Positions 49,589 to 60,063 of a DNA stretch of 64,000 nucleotides are shown here, piece after piece. The notes under the pieces were generated by a model. That model ran no database searches and had not been told where the DNA came from. It worked only from the letters and a program-made list of their open reading frames with translations. Each line of letters begins with the position of its first letter. The first letter of the stretch is position 1. The stretch is from Superficieibacter sp. 1612_C1 (GTDB taxonomy: Bacteria; Pseudomonadota; Gammaproteobacteria; Enterobacterales; Enterobacteriaceae): assembly GCF_015234305.1 (NCBI RefSeq), contig NZ_JADGMI010000001.1, positions 1,054,001-1,118,000 of the forward strand. Direction: 5' to 3'. Both the position numbers and the translations under genes were made by a program.

Positions 49589-52023
49589 TTAAACCTTCTC
49601 GATTTCAACCAGATTGGTATGCTGAGGATTACCTTTCGCCAGCGGCGAAGGACGGTGAGTGGTGAGCGTATTCATGCAGGAGCCATGATCGACTCTGTCG
49701 CCGGCCATATCTGCATCGTGCCATGCTCCCTGGCCCATCGCGCTAACCCCCGGCATAATGCGCGGCGTCACTTTAGCGGCAATGCGCACTTCGCCGCGCG
49801 CATTAAACACGCGAACCGTGTCGCCATTGGCAATCCCACGCTTCTGCGCATCAAGCGGATTGATCCACACCTCCTGGCGGCAGGCGCTTTTCAGAACATC
49901 AATGTTGCCGTAGCTGGAGTGGGTACGCGCTTTGTAGTGGAAGCCAAAAAGCTGGAGCGGGAACGTATTCCGCTGCGGATCGTCCCAGCCTTCGAACGTG
50001 GAGGCATATACGGGCAGGGGGCTTATCACCTCATCTTTTTCCAGCTCCCAGTGGGTCGCGATCTCTGCCAGGCGGCTGGAGTAGATTTCAATTTTGCCAG
50101 ACGGCGTTTTGAGGGGATTAGCAACGGGATCGTCGCGGAATTTTTTATAGGCAATGAAATGCCCGGCCGGGTCTTTACGTTTATAAATCCCCATTTTTTT
50201 CAGTTCGTCATAGGAAGGCAGAAGGGGATCTTTTTCCAGCATTTTAGCGTAAAGGTATTTGAGCCACTCTTCCTGAGTGCGACCTTCAGTAAAGCGCTGG
50301 TAAATATCTGAACCCAGCCGCTTCGCCACCTCGCTCATCATCCAGTAAATCGGGCGGCGTTCAAATTTAGGTGCGGTCGCCGGCTGGATAAAAATTAAAT
50401 ACCCCATATTCCCGGCATAATCGTTAGGAATAATATCTTCCTGTTCAACGGTCATCAGATCCGGTAGCAGGATATCGGCGTATTTTGCCGAGGAGGTCAT
50501 AAAATTATCAATAACAACGATGGTTTCGCACTTGCTCTCATCCTGCAAAATATCGTGAGTTTTATTGATATCGGAATGCTGATTGGTAATGGTGTTGCCC
50601 GCGTAGTTCCAGATGAACTTAATGGGCACGTCGAGCTTATCTTTTCCGCGCACGCCGTCACGGGTAGCGGTCATTTCCGGGCCACGGGCGATAGCATCGG
50701 TCCAGCTAAAGCAGGAGATTTGCGTTTTGACCGGGTTATCCGGCAGCGGCATGCGCTCGATGGTAATGGTATACGTTGATTCGCGTGCACCGCTGTTGCC
50801 GCCGCTAATTCCCACGTTGCCGGTCAGGATCGGCAGCATCGCGATAGCCCGCGAGGTTAATTCGCCGTTGGCCTGACGCTGAGGCCCCCAGCCCTGACAG
50901 ATATAAGCGGGTTTAGCAGAGCCGATTTCTCGTGCCAGTTTAACAATCCGCTCGGCGGGAATACCGGTAATATGCGCTGCCCAGTCAGGCGTTTTCGCAA
51001 TGCCGTCTTCGCCGTTACCGAGAATATACGCTTTATAATGGCTGTTGGCCGGCGCGCCTTCTGGCAGCGTTTTTTCATCATAGCCAACGCAGTATTGATC
51101 GAGAAAATCCTGATCGACCAGATTTTCATTGATGAGTACCCAGGCCAGCCCGGCGACCAGCGCAGCATCCGTGCCGGGACGGATAGGGATCCACTCATCT
51201 TCTCGCCCGGCGGCCGTGTCAGTATAGCGCGGGTCGATAACAATCATTTTGGCATTTGAGCGCTCGCGTGCCTGCTCCAGAAACCAGGTGATCCCGCCGC
51301 CGCTCATACGGGTTTCGGCAGGGTTATTACCGAACATCACCACCAGCTTTGAGTTTTCAATATCAGAGGTGCTGTTGCCCTCATTCGAGCCGTAGGTATA
51401 CGGCATCGCGCAGGCAATTTGCGCGGTAGAATAGGTGCCATAATGGCTCAGAAACCCGCCGTAGCAGTTCATCAGCCGGGCCACCAGGGAAGCGTAAGGC
51501 GAGGAGCGGGTAATATTGCCCCCCACAATGCCGGAGGAGTAATTAATATAAACGGCTTCGTTACCGTATTTCTCCACCACGCTTTTAGGCTTTGACTGAT
51601 GGTGTCCAGCGCCTCATCCCAGCTTATGCGCTCAAATTTACCCTCACCGCGTTTACCGACCCGTTTCATTGGATAATTCAGACGGTCGGGGTGATTAATC
51701 CGCCGACGAATAGAACGCCCGCGTAAACAGGCCCGTACCTGGTGATCGCCATAAACATCGTGACCGGTATTATCGGTTTCAACCCAATATACTTCGTCAT
51801 CACGAACATGCAGGCGTAACGCACAGCGGCTGCCACAGTTGACGGAACAAGCACCCCACACCACTTTATCCGAGGGCTGAGTAGCCTGTTGCACGGCCGC
51901 CGCAGCGGTTTTGAACCCAAAAGGTAGAGAAAAACTTCCGGCAGCCAGCGCCAGCGAACCTATTGCCGTTGATTTAACAAGGGTTCGTCGGCTGATCCCA
52001 CCGGGGTTTTCGACATTGGACAT
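49589..52023 (-). pseudogene. ynfE: Molybdenum oxidoreductase catalytic subunit YnfE, frameshifted
   Basis: Two overlapping frames together encode a full YnfE (about 811 residues, as E. coli YnfE 808), a DMSO/selenate-reductase-type enzyme exported by Tat. The N-terminal frame has the twin-arginine motif SRRTLVK (11-17) and the cluster cysteines in CSVNCGSRC and RACLRG. It leaves frame after residue 147. The C-terminal frame resumes at VVEKYGNEAVYINY and is intact to KGNPQHTNLVEIEKV. One base is missing in the A4 run at 51583-51586 (coding CTAAAAGC where CTAAAAAGC would restore the frame). It is either a recent mutation or a sequencing error. No second paralog (ynfF) is present. Confidence 0.88.
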
Positions 52024-52218
52024 AATTGCTCCATCATAGTTATCGTAATAAAAATATTACCGGCCGAAATTAATACCGGCCTAATGATGGGCAATGCTAC
52101 CTCTTCGGGAGTACGGATTATTATCACGGGTCAAACGGGGGGGCATTAAGGAAAAAAAAGGTGGCGTTTAATCGACCTGGCTCACAATATTAAACGCCAT
52201 AACTAAGATTGAACTCAT

Positions 52219-52521
52219 TTACTGTGGCTCAGCAGGTTGTCCGTCCTGAGTCGCATTGCCGCTTACGGGATAGTTGCCGCTGCTGGTGCGGGTATAGAGA
52301 ATTTTATACGTATCATTGGCACAATGGCCTACGACCTGCGAATCAGGCTGGTCAGTCTGATCGTTAGGCACGATGGCAAGCGTAAAACCGGCTTCTGGTA
52401 CGCCATTGTTAATGATTTTTTGCTGAATATCGCTCTTCACCCGTTCACAGGAATCCGGGGCGGCCAGCGCCGGGGCGGAACCCGCGATAAGCAGGGCGAT
52501 TAACCAACGAGAAGTTTTCAT
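52219..52521 (-). CDS. ynfD: Periplasmic protein YnfD (DUF1161)
   Basis: A 100-residue exported protein. The signal peptide (MKTSRWLIALLIAGSAPALA, cut before APDSCE) is followed by a small domain with two cysteines (C24 and C67) that could form a disulfide. It matches E. coli YnfD in IINNGVPE and IVPNDQTDQPDSQVVGHCAN. Function unknown. Confidence 0.9.
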   Translation of the reverse strand: MKTSRWLIALLIAGSAPALAAPDSCERVKSDIQQKIINNGVPEAGFTLAIVPNDQTDQPDSQVVGHCANDTYKILYTRTSSGNYPVSGNATQDGQPAEPQ

Positions 52522-52627
52522 ATCATCATCTCCTAATCTCAGGATTTACGCTAAAGCATAGCACAGACAGTGTAAACGTCTGTATTTGCTATTATAATTG
52601 AGAAAGGTCCTGACTCAGGTAGATAAC

Positions 52628-53338
52628 GTGAACAAATTACTGATTTTAATCCCCTTCGCCGCTCTGCTGGCAGGCTGTGACGAACCGGCCGCCCCGGTGG
52701 CATTTACCCCGGAGATGGCGGGCTTCTCCAGCGAATTCGACTTTGACCCCTTGCGCGGACCCGTCAAAGAGTTCAGCCAGACCCTGGTAGATGAGAAGGG
52801 CGAGGTCGCGAAACGCGTTTCTGCCTCCATGTCCAAAGAGGGATGCTTTGATGTGCTGGAGCTGCATGACGTGGCAAACGACTCCGGCGTGGCGTTGATC
52901 CTTGATGCGAATTATTATCTGGATGCGCAGACGCATGAGAAAAAACTCCGCACTCAGGGCAAATGCCAGCTGGCGGAACTGCCTGCCGCAGGGCTCTCCT
53001 GGGAAACAAATGACAAGGGATTTATTACTGCGGCGAAAGGGCGCGAGGTTCAGATACAGTATCAGTACGACAACGAAGGCTATCCGCTGGGTAAAATCTC
53101 TGAAGCAAAAGATAAACGTCTTAAAGATGAAATCAAACCATCAACCGATCCGCGCAAAAAAATGGATTATACCGCGGTAAGTTTGTTGAACGACAAGCCG
53201 TTGACCCGGGCGAAACAATCCTGCGACTACGATAGTCACGACAACCCGGTAAGCTGCAAATTACTGCTCACCGATGAAAGCGCCTCTCCTGCGGTAGAGA
53301 CGCACTATACGATTAAATACACCATGCAATATTATTAA
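52628..53338 (+). CDS. ynfC: Lipoprotein YnfC
   Basis: A 236-residue predicted lipoprotein with lipobox LLAGC (cysteine at residue 17) and an Asp after the cysteine, which would retain it in the inner membrane under the +2 rule. It contains FTPEMAGFSSEFDFDPLRGP as in E. coli YnfC. The likely start is GTG (52628) with AGGT 7 bases ahead, giving the E. coli length; a TTG further upstream is less likely. Role unknown. Confidence 0.9.
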   Translation: MNKLLILIPFAALLAGCDEPAAPVAFTPEMAGFSSEFDFDPLRGPVKEFSQTLVDEKGEVAKRVSASMSKEGCFDVLELHDVANDSGVALILDANYYLDAQTHEKKLRTQGKCQLAELPAAGLSWETNDKGFITAAKGREVQIQYQYDNEGYPLGKISEAKDKRLKDEIKPSTDPRKKMDYTAVSLLNDKPLTRAKQSCDYDSHDNPVSCKLLLTDESASPAVETHYTIKYTMQYY

Positions 53339-53352
53339 GCCGACCGCACAAC

Positions 53353-53907
53353 TTACTGCGCGGTCGGTTTTAACAGCGTCTGGCCGGATGGCTTGTGGTT
53401 TTCCAGATACTCCTGCTGGAATATGCACATGCGGATGGTGTTGCGATACTCACCATTAATAAAAAATTCATGGATCAACTCGCCCTCAATTCTGAATCCG
53501 AGCTTGCGATAGATATGGATCGCTTTCTCATTTTCTTTATCGACGATCAGATAGAGCTTATAGAGATTTAATACAGTGAAGCCATAATCCATCGCCAGCT
53601 TTGCCGCACGCGAAGCCAGCCCTTTACCCTGATGTTCAGGCGAAATAATAATCTGGAACTCGGCCCGGCGGTGAACGTGGTTTATCTCTACCAGTTCAAC
53701 CAGACCCACGTTATCGCCATTGCATTCAACGACGAAACGACGTTCGCTTTGATCGTGTATGTGCTTGTCATAGAGATCGGACAGCTCGACAAACGCCTCG
53801 TAAGGCTCTTCAAACCAGTAGCGCATCACGCTGGCGTTATTGTCGAGCTGGTGGACAAAGCGCAAATCTTCACGCTCAAGAGGGCGGAGTTTAATGACGT
53901 CGGTCAT
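53353..53907 (-). CDS. speG: Spermidine N1-acetyltransferase SpeG
   Basis: A 184-residue GNAT-family enzyme that acetylates spermidine and spermine to limit polyamine toxicity. The acetyl-CoA-binding [12 protein letters not shown] stretch (family Q/RxxGxG/A) is near residues 97-108, and the acidic loop that forms the allosteric polyamine site is present. Length fits E. coli SpeG (186). It is convergent with ynfC and lies downstream of ynfB on the same strand. Confidence 0.96.
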   Translation of the reverse strand: MTDVIKLRPLEREDLRFVHQLDNNASVMRYWFEEPYEAFVELSDLYDKHIHDQSERRFVVECNGDNVGLVELVEINHVHRRAEFQIIISPEHQGKGLASRAAKLAMDYGFTVLNLYKLYLIVDKENEKAIHIYRKLGFRIEGELIHEFFINGEYRNTIRMCIFQQEYLENHKPSGQTLLKPTAQ

Positions 53908-53943
53908 CAGAATTCCTTTCTTGTCATTGTTAACAATGGAAAC

Positions 53944-54291
53944 TTATGGCGTAACGACGCGACCGGTACGGCGATCGAGACAGCGCAGCGTATTCGACTC
54001 CCAGTAGGCGTTCACGTTGGCGCTCTGATGGCATTTATCCTCGGCATCAAAGGCCACATCGGCTTTATCCCACTCTTTCTCGGCACGCTTATTGATCTTC
54101 TGGCGCATCGTGCGCGTATCGTCCCACTGCTCTTTGTCCATAGCGGCATTTTGTCGGCTCTGGGCGCTGTTACCCGACTCAATCACCAGCTTGCTGGTTT
54201 CGGCATATACCGTGCCGGAAGCGGTATACACCACGGCGGCCAGCGCCAGCATGGCGGTCAGACCCAGGCGTTTGCTCAGTGTCATTTTCAT
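53944..54291 (-). CDS. ynfB: Periplasmic protein YnfB (UPF0482)
   Basis: A 115-residue exported protein with a signal peptide (about 1-30, cut after VYA) and a charged helical domain ending [16 protein letters not shown], as in E. coli YnfB (113). Two cysteines are conserved in the C-terminal part. Function unknown. It precedes speG on the minus strand, 36 bases away. Confidence 0.92.
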   Translation of the reverse strand: MKMTLSKRLGLTAMLALAAVVYTASGTVYAETSKLVIESGNSAQSRQNAAMDKEQWDDTRTMRQKINKRAEKEWDKADVAFDAEDKCHQSANVNAYWESNTLRCLDRRTGRVVTP

Positions 54292-54436
54292 TGAGATTCC
54301 CTCTGTCAGTACACGAAATAATATAGTGCAGATTCTACTCTATCTCTCACAAGTCGCCTACCCACAGAGAGTGTATGAATATGCTCAACTGATTATGTCG
54401 TATGATGGTTCAACCGCACCTCACTGAAATGGGCAC

Positions 54437-54763
54437 ATGTTAAAAACAACCCTTCTTTTTTTTGTCACCGCGCTGTGTGAAATCATCGGCTGCTTTCTTC
54501 CCTGGCTGTGGCTGAAGCGAGGGGCCACGCCATTATTGCTGATCCCGGCAGGTCTGGCGCTGGCGATGTTTGTCTGGCTATTGACCCTTCACCCGGCGGC
54601 AAGCGGACGCGTTTATGCGGCTTATGGCGGGGTGTACGTCTGTACTGCGCTGATCTGGCTGCGGGTGGTGGATGGCGTAAAACTCAGCGTTTATGACTGG
54701 GCGGGGGCCTTAATCGCTCTGTGCGGCATGTTGATTATCATTGCAGGATGGGGGCGCGCCTGA
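54437..54763 (+). CDS. ynfA: Inner membrane protein YnfA (UPF0060, SMR-like)
   Basis: A 108-residue, four-helix protein of the UPF0060 family, distantly like small multidrug resistance transporters. The conserved EIIGCFLPW (residues 15-23) and AAYGGVYV are present. Drug efflux has been reported for some relatives; it is not certain here. It is divergent from ynfB. Confidence 0.92.
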   Translation: MLKTTLLFFVTALCEIIGCFLPWLWLKRGATPLLLIPAGLALAMFVWLLTLHPAASGRVYAAYGGVYVCTALIWLRVVDGVKLSVYDWAGALIALCGMLIIIAGWGRA

Positions 54764-54775
54764 GCGCCTTTTTTT
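54753..54775 (+). terminator. Intrinsic terminator of ynfA
   Basis: Stem GGCGC/GCGCC around a 6-base loop with seven T residues after it; it overlaps the ynfA stop codon. Confidence 0.85.
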
Positions 54776-54871
54776 GTGATCGGTGGCCGCTTTTTTGATC
54801 TTAATACTTGTATGGTAGTAGCTCAGGTGAGTAAATTCCCGGCATCACATACTGCGATGTAAGGGATACAA

Positions 54872-56086
54872 ATGAAAATTGTTGGCGCTGAAGTCTTCGT
54901 TACCTGCCCTGGACGTAACTTCGTTACGCTGAAAATTACCACCGACGATGGCATTACAGGTCTGGGCGATGCCACGCTGAATGGTCGTGAACTGTCTGTC
55001 GCGTCCTATCTGAAAGACCATCTGTGCCCGCAACTGATTGGCCGCGATGCCCATCGCATCGAAGATATCTGGCAATTCTTTTATAAAGGGGCTTACTGGC
55101 GTCGTGGTCCGGTCACCATGTCGGCGATCTCCGCCGTAGATATGGCGCTGTGGGATATTAAAGCGAAAGCAGCCAACATGCCGCTTTACCAGTTGCTCGG
55201 CGGTGCCTCGCGCGAAGGCGTGATGGTCTATTGCCACACCACCGGTCATTCGCTGGATGATGTGCTGGAAGATTATGCTCGCCACAAGGAGATGGGCTTT
55301 AAAGCCATTCGCGTTCAGTGTGGTGTGCCGGGCATGAAAACCACTTACGGCATGTCGAAAGGAAAAGGGCTGGCTTACGAGCCGGCGACAAAAGGCCAGT
55401 GGCCGGAAGAGCAGCTGTGGTCCACGGAAAAGTACCTCGATTTTACCCCAAAACTGTTTGCGGCCGTGCGCGAAAAATTTGGCTTCAATGAGCATCTGCT
55501 TCACGACATGCACCATCGCCTGACGCCGATTGAAGCCGCCCGCTTCGGTAAAAGCATCGAAGACTATCGCCTGTTCTGGATGGAAGACCCGACCCCGGCG
55601 GAGAATCAGGAGTGTTTCCGTCTGATCCGCCAGCATACGGTGACGCCGGTCGCGGTAGGCGAAGTCTTCAACAGTATCTGGGATTGCAAGCAGCTGATTG
55701 AAGAGCAGCTTATTGATTATATCCGCACCACCATAACCCACGCGGGTGGCATCACCGGGATGCGCCGCATTGCTGATTTTGCCTCTTTATATCAGGTGCG
55801 CACCGGCTCCCACGGTCCTTCCGATCTCTCACCGGTCTGTATGGCCGCCGCCCTGCATTTCGATTTGTGGGTACCGAATTTTGGCGTTCAGGAATATATG
55901 GGCTATTCGGAGCAAATGCTGGAGGTCTTCCCGCATAACTGGACGTTCGATAACGGCTATATGCACCCTGGCGATAAACCCGGACTGGGCATTGAGTTTG
56001 ATGAAAAGCTGGCGGCGAAATACCCCTACGACCCTGCTTATTTGCCAGTCGCCCGACTGGAAGACGGCACATTGTGGAACTGGTAA
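54872..56086 (+). CDS. rspA: RspA, mannonate dehydratase-family enolase superfamily protein
   Basis: A 404-residue enolase-superfamily enzyme nearly identical to E. coli RspA (404), historically called starvation-sensing protein. Members of this subgroup dehydrate D-mannonate (some D-gluconate) to 2-keto-3-deoxy sugar acids, often slowly. The metal ligands appear in the barrel strands around [20 protein letters not shown] and VGEVFNS, followed by the HAGGITG histidine and the [12 protein letters not shown] end. It heads a plus-strand series of seven sugar-acid genes; rspB follows with an overlap-free 11-base spacing. Confidence 0.95.
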   Translation: MKIVGAEVFVTCPGRNFVTLKITTDDGITGLGDATLNGRELSVASYLKDHLCPQLIGRDAHRIEDIWQFFYKGAYWRRGPVTMSAISAVDMALWDIKAKAANMPLYQLLGGASREGVMVYCHTTGHSLDDVLEDYARHKEMGFKAIRVQCGVPGMKTTYGMSKGKGLAYEPATKGQWPEEQLWSTEKYLDFTPKLFAAVREKFGFNEHLLHDMHHRLTPIEAARFGKSIEDYRLFWMEDPTPAENQECFRLIRQHTVTPVAVGEVFNSIWDCKQLIEEQLIDYIRTTITHAGGITGMRRIADFASLYQVRTGSHGPSDLSPVCMAAALHFDLWVPNFGVQEYMGYSEQMLEVFPHNWTFDNGYMHPGDKPGLGIEFDEKLAAKYPYDPAYLPVARLEDGTLWNW

Positions 56087-56097
56087 CGGAGCAAAAT

Positions 56098-57114
56098 ATG
56101 AAAAGCATCGTTGTTAAACAGCCCAATGATTTAGTCATTGAGGATCGTCCGCTGCCGACGCCCGCCGCCGGAGAGGTGCGGGTGCGGATTAAACTGGCCG
56201 GAATATGCGGTTCAGATAGCCATATTTATCGTGGCCATAATCCGTTTGCAAAATACCCGCGGGTCATCGGGCATGAGTTCTTTGGCATTATTGATGCGGT
56301 AGGTGAAGGGATTGAACCGTCGCGCCTGGGACAACGCGTCTCCGTCGATCCGGTCATTAGCTGCGGTCAGTGTTATCCGTGCTCGGTCGGGAAACCTAAT
56401 GTTTGTACCTCGCTGGTAGTATTAGGTGTTCACCGCGACGGCGGATTCAGTGAATACGCCGTGGTGCCAGCCAAAAATGCGTTTGCCATTCCCGACGCCA
56501 TTTCCGACCGGCACGCGGTGATGGTCGAACCTTTCACTATCGCCGCGAATGTGACCGGTCAGGTCAACCCCGGCACAAAGGATATTGCGCTGGTTTACGG
56601 TGCCGGGCCGATGGGACTGACCACCGTTCAGGTACTGAAAGGGGTTTATAACGTCAGCCAGGTCATCGTTGTCGATCGTATTGATGAACGCCTCACGATG
56701 GCGAAGAAGAGTGGTGCTGACTGGGTTATTAACAATCGTGAGCACTCTCTGGCGGCGCAACTGGCGGAAAAGGGAATACAACCCACGCTGATTGTCGATG
56801 CCGCGTGTCATCCCTCCATTTTGCAGGAAGCTATTTCACTGGCTTCGCCAGCGGCACGGATTGTCATTATGGGATTCTCCAGCGAGCCTGCTGAAATTAT
56901 CCAGCAGGGTATTACCGGAAAAGAAATCTCTATTTTTTCTTCGCGGTTAAATGCGCATAAATTTCCTGTGGTCATCGACTGGTTAACCCAGGGTCTTATC
57001 GATCCGGAAAAACTTATTACGCATACTTTTGATTATCATCATGTCGTTGATGCTATTAACGTTTTCGAGAAAGATCAGCAGCGGTGCTGCAAGGTATTAC
57101 TTACGTTTGCTTAA
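56098..57114 (+). CDS. rspB: RspB, zinc-dependent MDR-family dehydrogenase
   Basis: A 338-residue medium-chain dehydrogenase. The catalytic zinc ligands are in GICGSDSH, GHEFFG and VEPFTIA. The structural zinc site uses the cysteines of SCGQCYPCSVGKPNVC, and the cofactor-binding stretch is VYGAGPMG. Related enzymes oxidise L-gulonate to fructuronate; this is plausible here given its neighbours. The ATG at 56098 has GGAGC ahead and matches the E. coli start. Confidence 0.93.
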   Translation: MKSIVVKQPNDLVIEDRPLPTPAAGEVRVRIKLAGICGSDSHIYRGHNPFAKYPRVIGHEFFGIIDAVGEGIEPSRLGQRVSVDPVISCGQCYPCSVGKPNVCTSLVVLGVHRDGGFSEYAVVPAKNAFAIPDAISDRHAVMVEPFTIAANVTGQVNPGTKDIALVYGAGPMGLTTVQVLKGVYNVSQVIVVDRIDERLTMAKKSGADWVINNREHSLAAQLAEKGIQPTLIVDAACHPSILQEAISLASPAARIVIMGFSSEPAEIIQQGITGKEISIFSSRLNAHKFPVVIDWLTQGLIDPEKLITHTFDYHHVVDAINVFEKDQQRCCKVLLTFA

Positions 57115-57167
57115 TGATTATATCAATGCGGGCTAGTGGTACGCACCTTACCTTTTGAGATGCCAAT

Positions 57168-58544
57168 ATGACGCAAATTAAACATGAAAGAAGCACTAAG
57201 GATTTAGTTCGGGCCGCTTTATCCGGCTGGTTAGGAACAGCGCTGGAGTTTATGGACTTCCAGCTTTACTCTTTGGGTGCAGCACTGGTCTTCCATGAAA
57301 TATTCTTCCCGGAACAATCGGCAGCGATGGCGCTTATTCTTGCAATGGGGACATATGGCGCAGGCTATATTGCGCGAATTATTGGTGCGTTTATTTTTGG
57401 CAAAATGGGCGATACCATTGGCCGCAAAAAGGTACTGTTTATTACCATCACGATGATGGGTATCTGTACTACGCTCATCGGTGTGCTGCCAACCTATGCG
57501 CAGATTGGTATTTTTGCGCCTGTATTATTAGTCACCTTGCGGATTATTCAGGGGCTGGGGGCCGGTGCAGAAATATCGGGTGCCGGTACTATGCTCGCGG
57601 AGTATGCCCCAAAAGGCAAACGCGGCATCATCTCTTCATTAGTGGCGATGGGAACCAACTGCGGAACATTAAGCGCCACAGCCATCTGGGCGGCAATGTT
57701 TTTCTTTCTCGACCGTGAGGAATTATTAGCCTGGGGCTGGCGAGTGCCATTTCTGGCGAGCGTGGTGGTGATGATATTTGCCATCTGGCTACGTCTGAAC
57801 CTGAAAGAAAGTCCGGTATTCGAAAAAGTGAATGATGCCGAACGTTCTCTGGTTAACGCTCAGTCGCAGCAGACAACATTGGGCGCAATGTTTAAAAGCA
57901 AATCCTTCTGGCTGGCAACCGGGCTTCGTTTTGGTCAGGCCGGAAATTCGGGTCTGATCCAGACGTTTCTGGCCGGTTATCTGGTGCAAACGTTGCTGTT
58001 TGATAAGAGTATTCCCACCGATGCGCTGATGATCAGTTCAGTGTTAGGTTTCCTGACGATTCCTTTATTAGGCTGGTTGTCGGATAAAGTTGGCCGCCGC
58101 TTACCCTATATTTTGTTAAATATTTCCGCCATTGTTCTGGCATATCCCATGCTGGCTATCATTGTGGATAAAACGTATAGCCCCGGCGTAATTATGCTGG
58201 CGCTTATTGTGATTCATAACTTCGCGGTACTGGGACTCTTTGCGCTGGAAAATATTACCATGGCAGAAATATTTGGTTCGCGAAACCGCTTTACCCGGAT
58301 GGCCATTTCGAAAGAAGCGGGTGGTTTGGTTGCCGTCGGGTTTGGCCCGGTACTGGCAGGGGTTTTCTGTAACGTGACGGGGTCATGGTTACCTATTGTC
58401 GCCATGCTTATCATCTATTCGTTAATTGGCTTCGTTTCTGCGTGGATGATGCCTGAGGTTAAAGATCGCGATTTAAGTATCGCTGAAGATGCCGCTGAAA
58501 TTCAGGAAGCGGTAAAGGCGACGAACGCCCGTCATTATATTTGA
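57168..58544 (+). CDS. ydfJ: MFS metabolite:proton symporter YdfJ (MHS family)
   Basis: A 458-residue, twelve-helix transporter of the metabolite:H+ symporter family, with the loop motif GKMGDTIGRKKVLF. The E. coli K-12 counterpart ydfJ is disrupted, while this copy is open from end to end. Substrate is not known; given the flanking genes a sugar acid such as gulonate or a hexonate is likely. It follows rspB by 53 bases. Confidence 0.88.
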   Translation: MTQIKHERSTKDLVRAALSGWLGTALEFMDFQLYSLGAALVFHEIFFPEQSAAMALILAMGTYGAGYIARIIGAFIFGKMGDTIGRKKVLFITITMMGICTTLIGVLPTYAQIGIFAPVLLVTLRIIQGLGAGAEISGAGTMLAEYAPKGKRGIISSLVAMGTNCGTLSATAIWAAMFFFLDREELLAWGWRVPFLASVVVMIFAIWLRLNLKESPVFEKVNDAERSLVNAQSQQTTLGAMFKSKSFWLATGLRFGQAGNSGLIQTFLAGYLVQTLLFDKSIPTDALMISSVLGFLTIPLLGWLSDKVGRRLPYILLNISAIVLAYPMLAIIVDKTYSPGVIMLALIVIHNFAVLGLFALENITMAEIFGSRNRFTRMAISKEAGGLVAVGFGPVLAGVFCNVTGSWLPIVAMLIIYSLIGFVSAWMMPEVKDRDLSIAEDAAEIQEAVKATNARHYI

Positions 58545-58548
58545 AACT

Positions 58549-58575
58549 AAAGGGCACTGTGCACGTAGTGCCTTT
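58549..58575 (+). terminator. Hairpin after ydfJ
   Basis: An inverted repeat (about 58550-58558 with 58567-58575) with an 8-base loop, lying just after the ydfJ stop. The T-run is short, so partial read-through into the next gene is possible. Confidence 0.6.
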
Positions 58576-58629
58576 CATTCAGCATTACCCGACTGTTTAT
58601 TTACTATTCAGAGAGGTATGGAGAATACT

Positions 58630-60036
58630 ATGAGTTTTATTAACGATCGCTTTATGATCACGAACGAGCCTGGCCTCAAACTTTATCAACAGGTTGCTAA
58701 GCATCTGCCGATTATTGATTACCACTGCCATCTCGATGCCAAAGAAATTTATGAAAACAAGACCTTTGATAATATCACCCAACTGTGGCTTGCGGGCGAC
58801 CACTATAAATGGCGAGCCATGCGGGCTAATGGGGTCAGCGAAGCCCTGATTACCGGAGACGCTTCGGACGAGGAAAAATTTCAGGCCTGGGCGCAAACGG
58901 TGGAATCTTGCTTTGGCAATCCGCTCTATCACTGGACGCATCTGGAACTGAATTTTTATTTTGCCTGCGACAAAATCCTGGATAGCCATAACTGGCGCGA
59001 GGTGATGGAGACGTGTAATCGTCGCTTACAGGAAGATGAATTTAAGCCGCGGGCGTTAATTTCTCGCTCCGGTGTCGAGGTCATTTGTACCACCGACTCA
59101 CCGCTGGACTCATTACACTATCATCGGCTATTAGCCAACGATAATACGCTGACCTTTAGAGTATTGCCGACGTTCCGTCCGGATGAAATGTTCGATGAAA
59201 ATCCCGCAACCTGGTCAGCCTTTATTGCAAAGCTCGCGGAACTGACCGACAAACAGATTTCGTCCCTTGATGATTTCGAGGCGGCGATTGCTCAGCGAAT
59301 TGATTTCTTTCATGACGCGGGATGCCGTATTTCCGATCATGGGCCGCTGGAAATTAATTATGTGCCAGCCGAGAAAGCGCAGGTAGCGAGCCTCTTCGCG
59401 AAGAAACTCAATGGCGATACGCTAAGCGTAAATGATCATGCCATTCTCAGCAGCGCGATGTTTATCCTGCTGGCGAAACAGTATAAAAAACGCCGCTGGG
59501 CAATGCAGATTCATTTTGGCGCGATCCGCAATAATAATAGCAAAATGCGTGAAGCCCTGGGCATTAACACCGGCTTCGACTCGATTAACGATCAAGTCAA
59601 TCTCGCCTCCAGTCTTAATCACTTACTGGATGCGATGGCTCAACAGAATGCCCTGCCTAAAACCATCCTTTATAACCTTAACCCTGTCTATAACGATATT
59701 GTGGCGACCACCGTGGCCAACTTTCAGTCCGCAGAGGAAGGGGTTAAGTCGCCGATTCAGTTTGGTTCAGGCTGGTGGTTTAACGATACCCGTCGCGGAA
59801 TGGAAAGCCAGCTTAATTCTCTGGCCGATCAGGGACTGCTGATGAATTTTGTCGGCATGCTGACAGATTCACGTAGCCTGGTGTCCTACACCCGGCACGA
59901 TTATTTCCGCCGTATTCTTTGCAATCTTATCGGTGGATGGGTTGAACGTGGCGAAGTCCCTGATAATAAAGACATACTGACCCGTATGATAAAAAACATT
60001 TGCCATGACAATGCTGAAAACTATTTCAAATTTTAA
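58630..60036 (+). CDS. Uronate isomerase (UxaC family paralog)
   Basis: A 468-residue amidohydrolase-superfamily enzyme expected to convert D-glucuronate to D-fructuronate (or galacturonate to tagaturonate). The metal-binding DYHCHL is near residue 28. GDHYKWRAMR, the QFGSGWWFND stretch and MLTDSRSLVSYTRHDYFRRI are all characteristic of UxaC. It differs a lot from the usual E. coli UxaC outside those motifs, so it is a second-type copy, not the core gene. The ATG at 58630 with GGAG 6 bases ahead is preferred over 58618. It is absent between rspB/ydfJ and ydfI in E. coli. Confidence 0.88.
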   Translation: MSFINDRFMITNEPGLKLYQQVAKHLPIIDYHCHLDAKEIYENKTFDNITQLWLAGDHYKWRAMRANGVSEALITGDASDEEKFQAWAQTVESCFGNPLYHWTHLELNFYFACDKILDSHNWREVMETCNRRLQEDEFKPRALISRSGVEVICTTDSPLDSLHYHRLLANDNTLTFRVLPTFRPDEMFDENPATWSAFIAKLAELTDKQISSLDDFEAAIAQRIDFFHDAGCRISDHGPLEINYVPAEKAQVASLFAKKLNGDTLSVNDHAILSSAMFILLAKQYKKRRWAMQIHFGAIRNNNSKMREALGINTGFDSINDQVNLASSLNHLLDAMAQQNALPKTILYNLNPVYNDIVATTVANFQSAEEGVKSPIQFGSGWWFNDTRRGMESQLNSLADQGLLMNFVGMLTDSRSLVSYTRHDYFRRILCNLIGGWVERGEVPDNKDILTRMIKNICHDNAENYFKF

Positions 60037-60063
60037 TTAGATAGCTTCCGATGAGGATAGAAC

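Noticed and set aside
51581-51588. Programmed -1 frameshifting in ynfE
   Set aside because: The run is only four A residues, not the A AAA AAG type heptamer, and no downstream stimulatory stem was seen; relatives encode YnfE in one frame.
54845-55741. 298-codon minus-strand frame across rspA
   Set aside because: It is the shadow of the highly conserved rspA coding frame; composition (many His, Arg, Phe) is typical of antisense frames.
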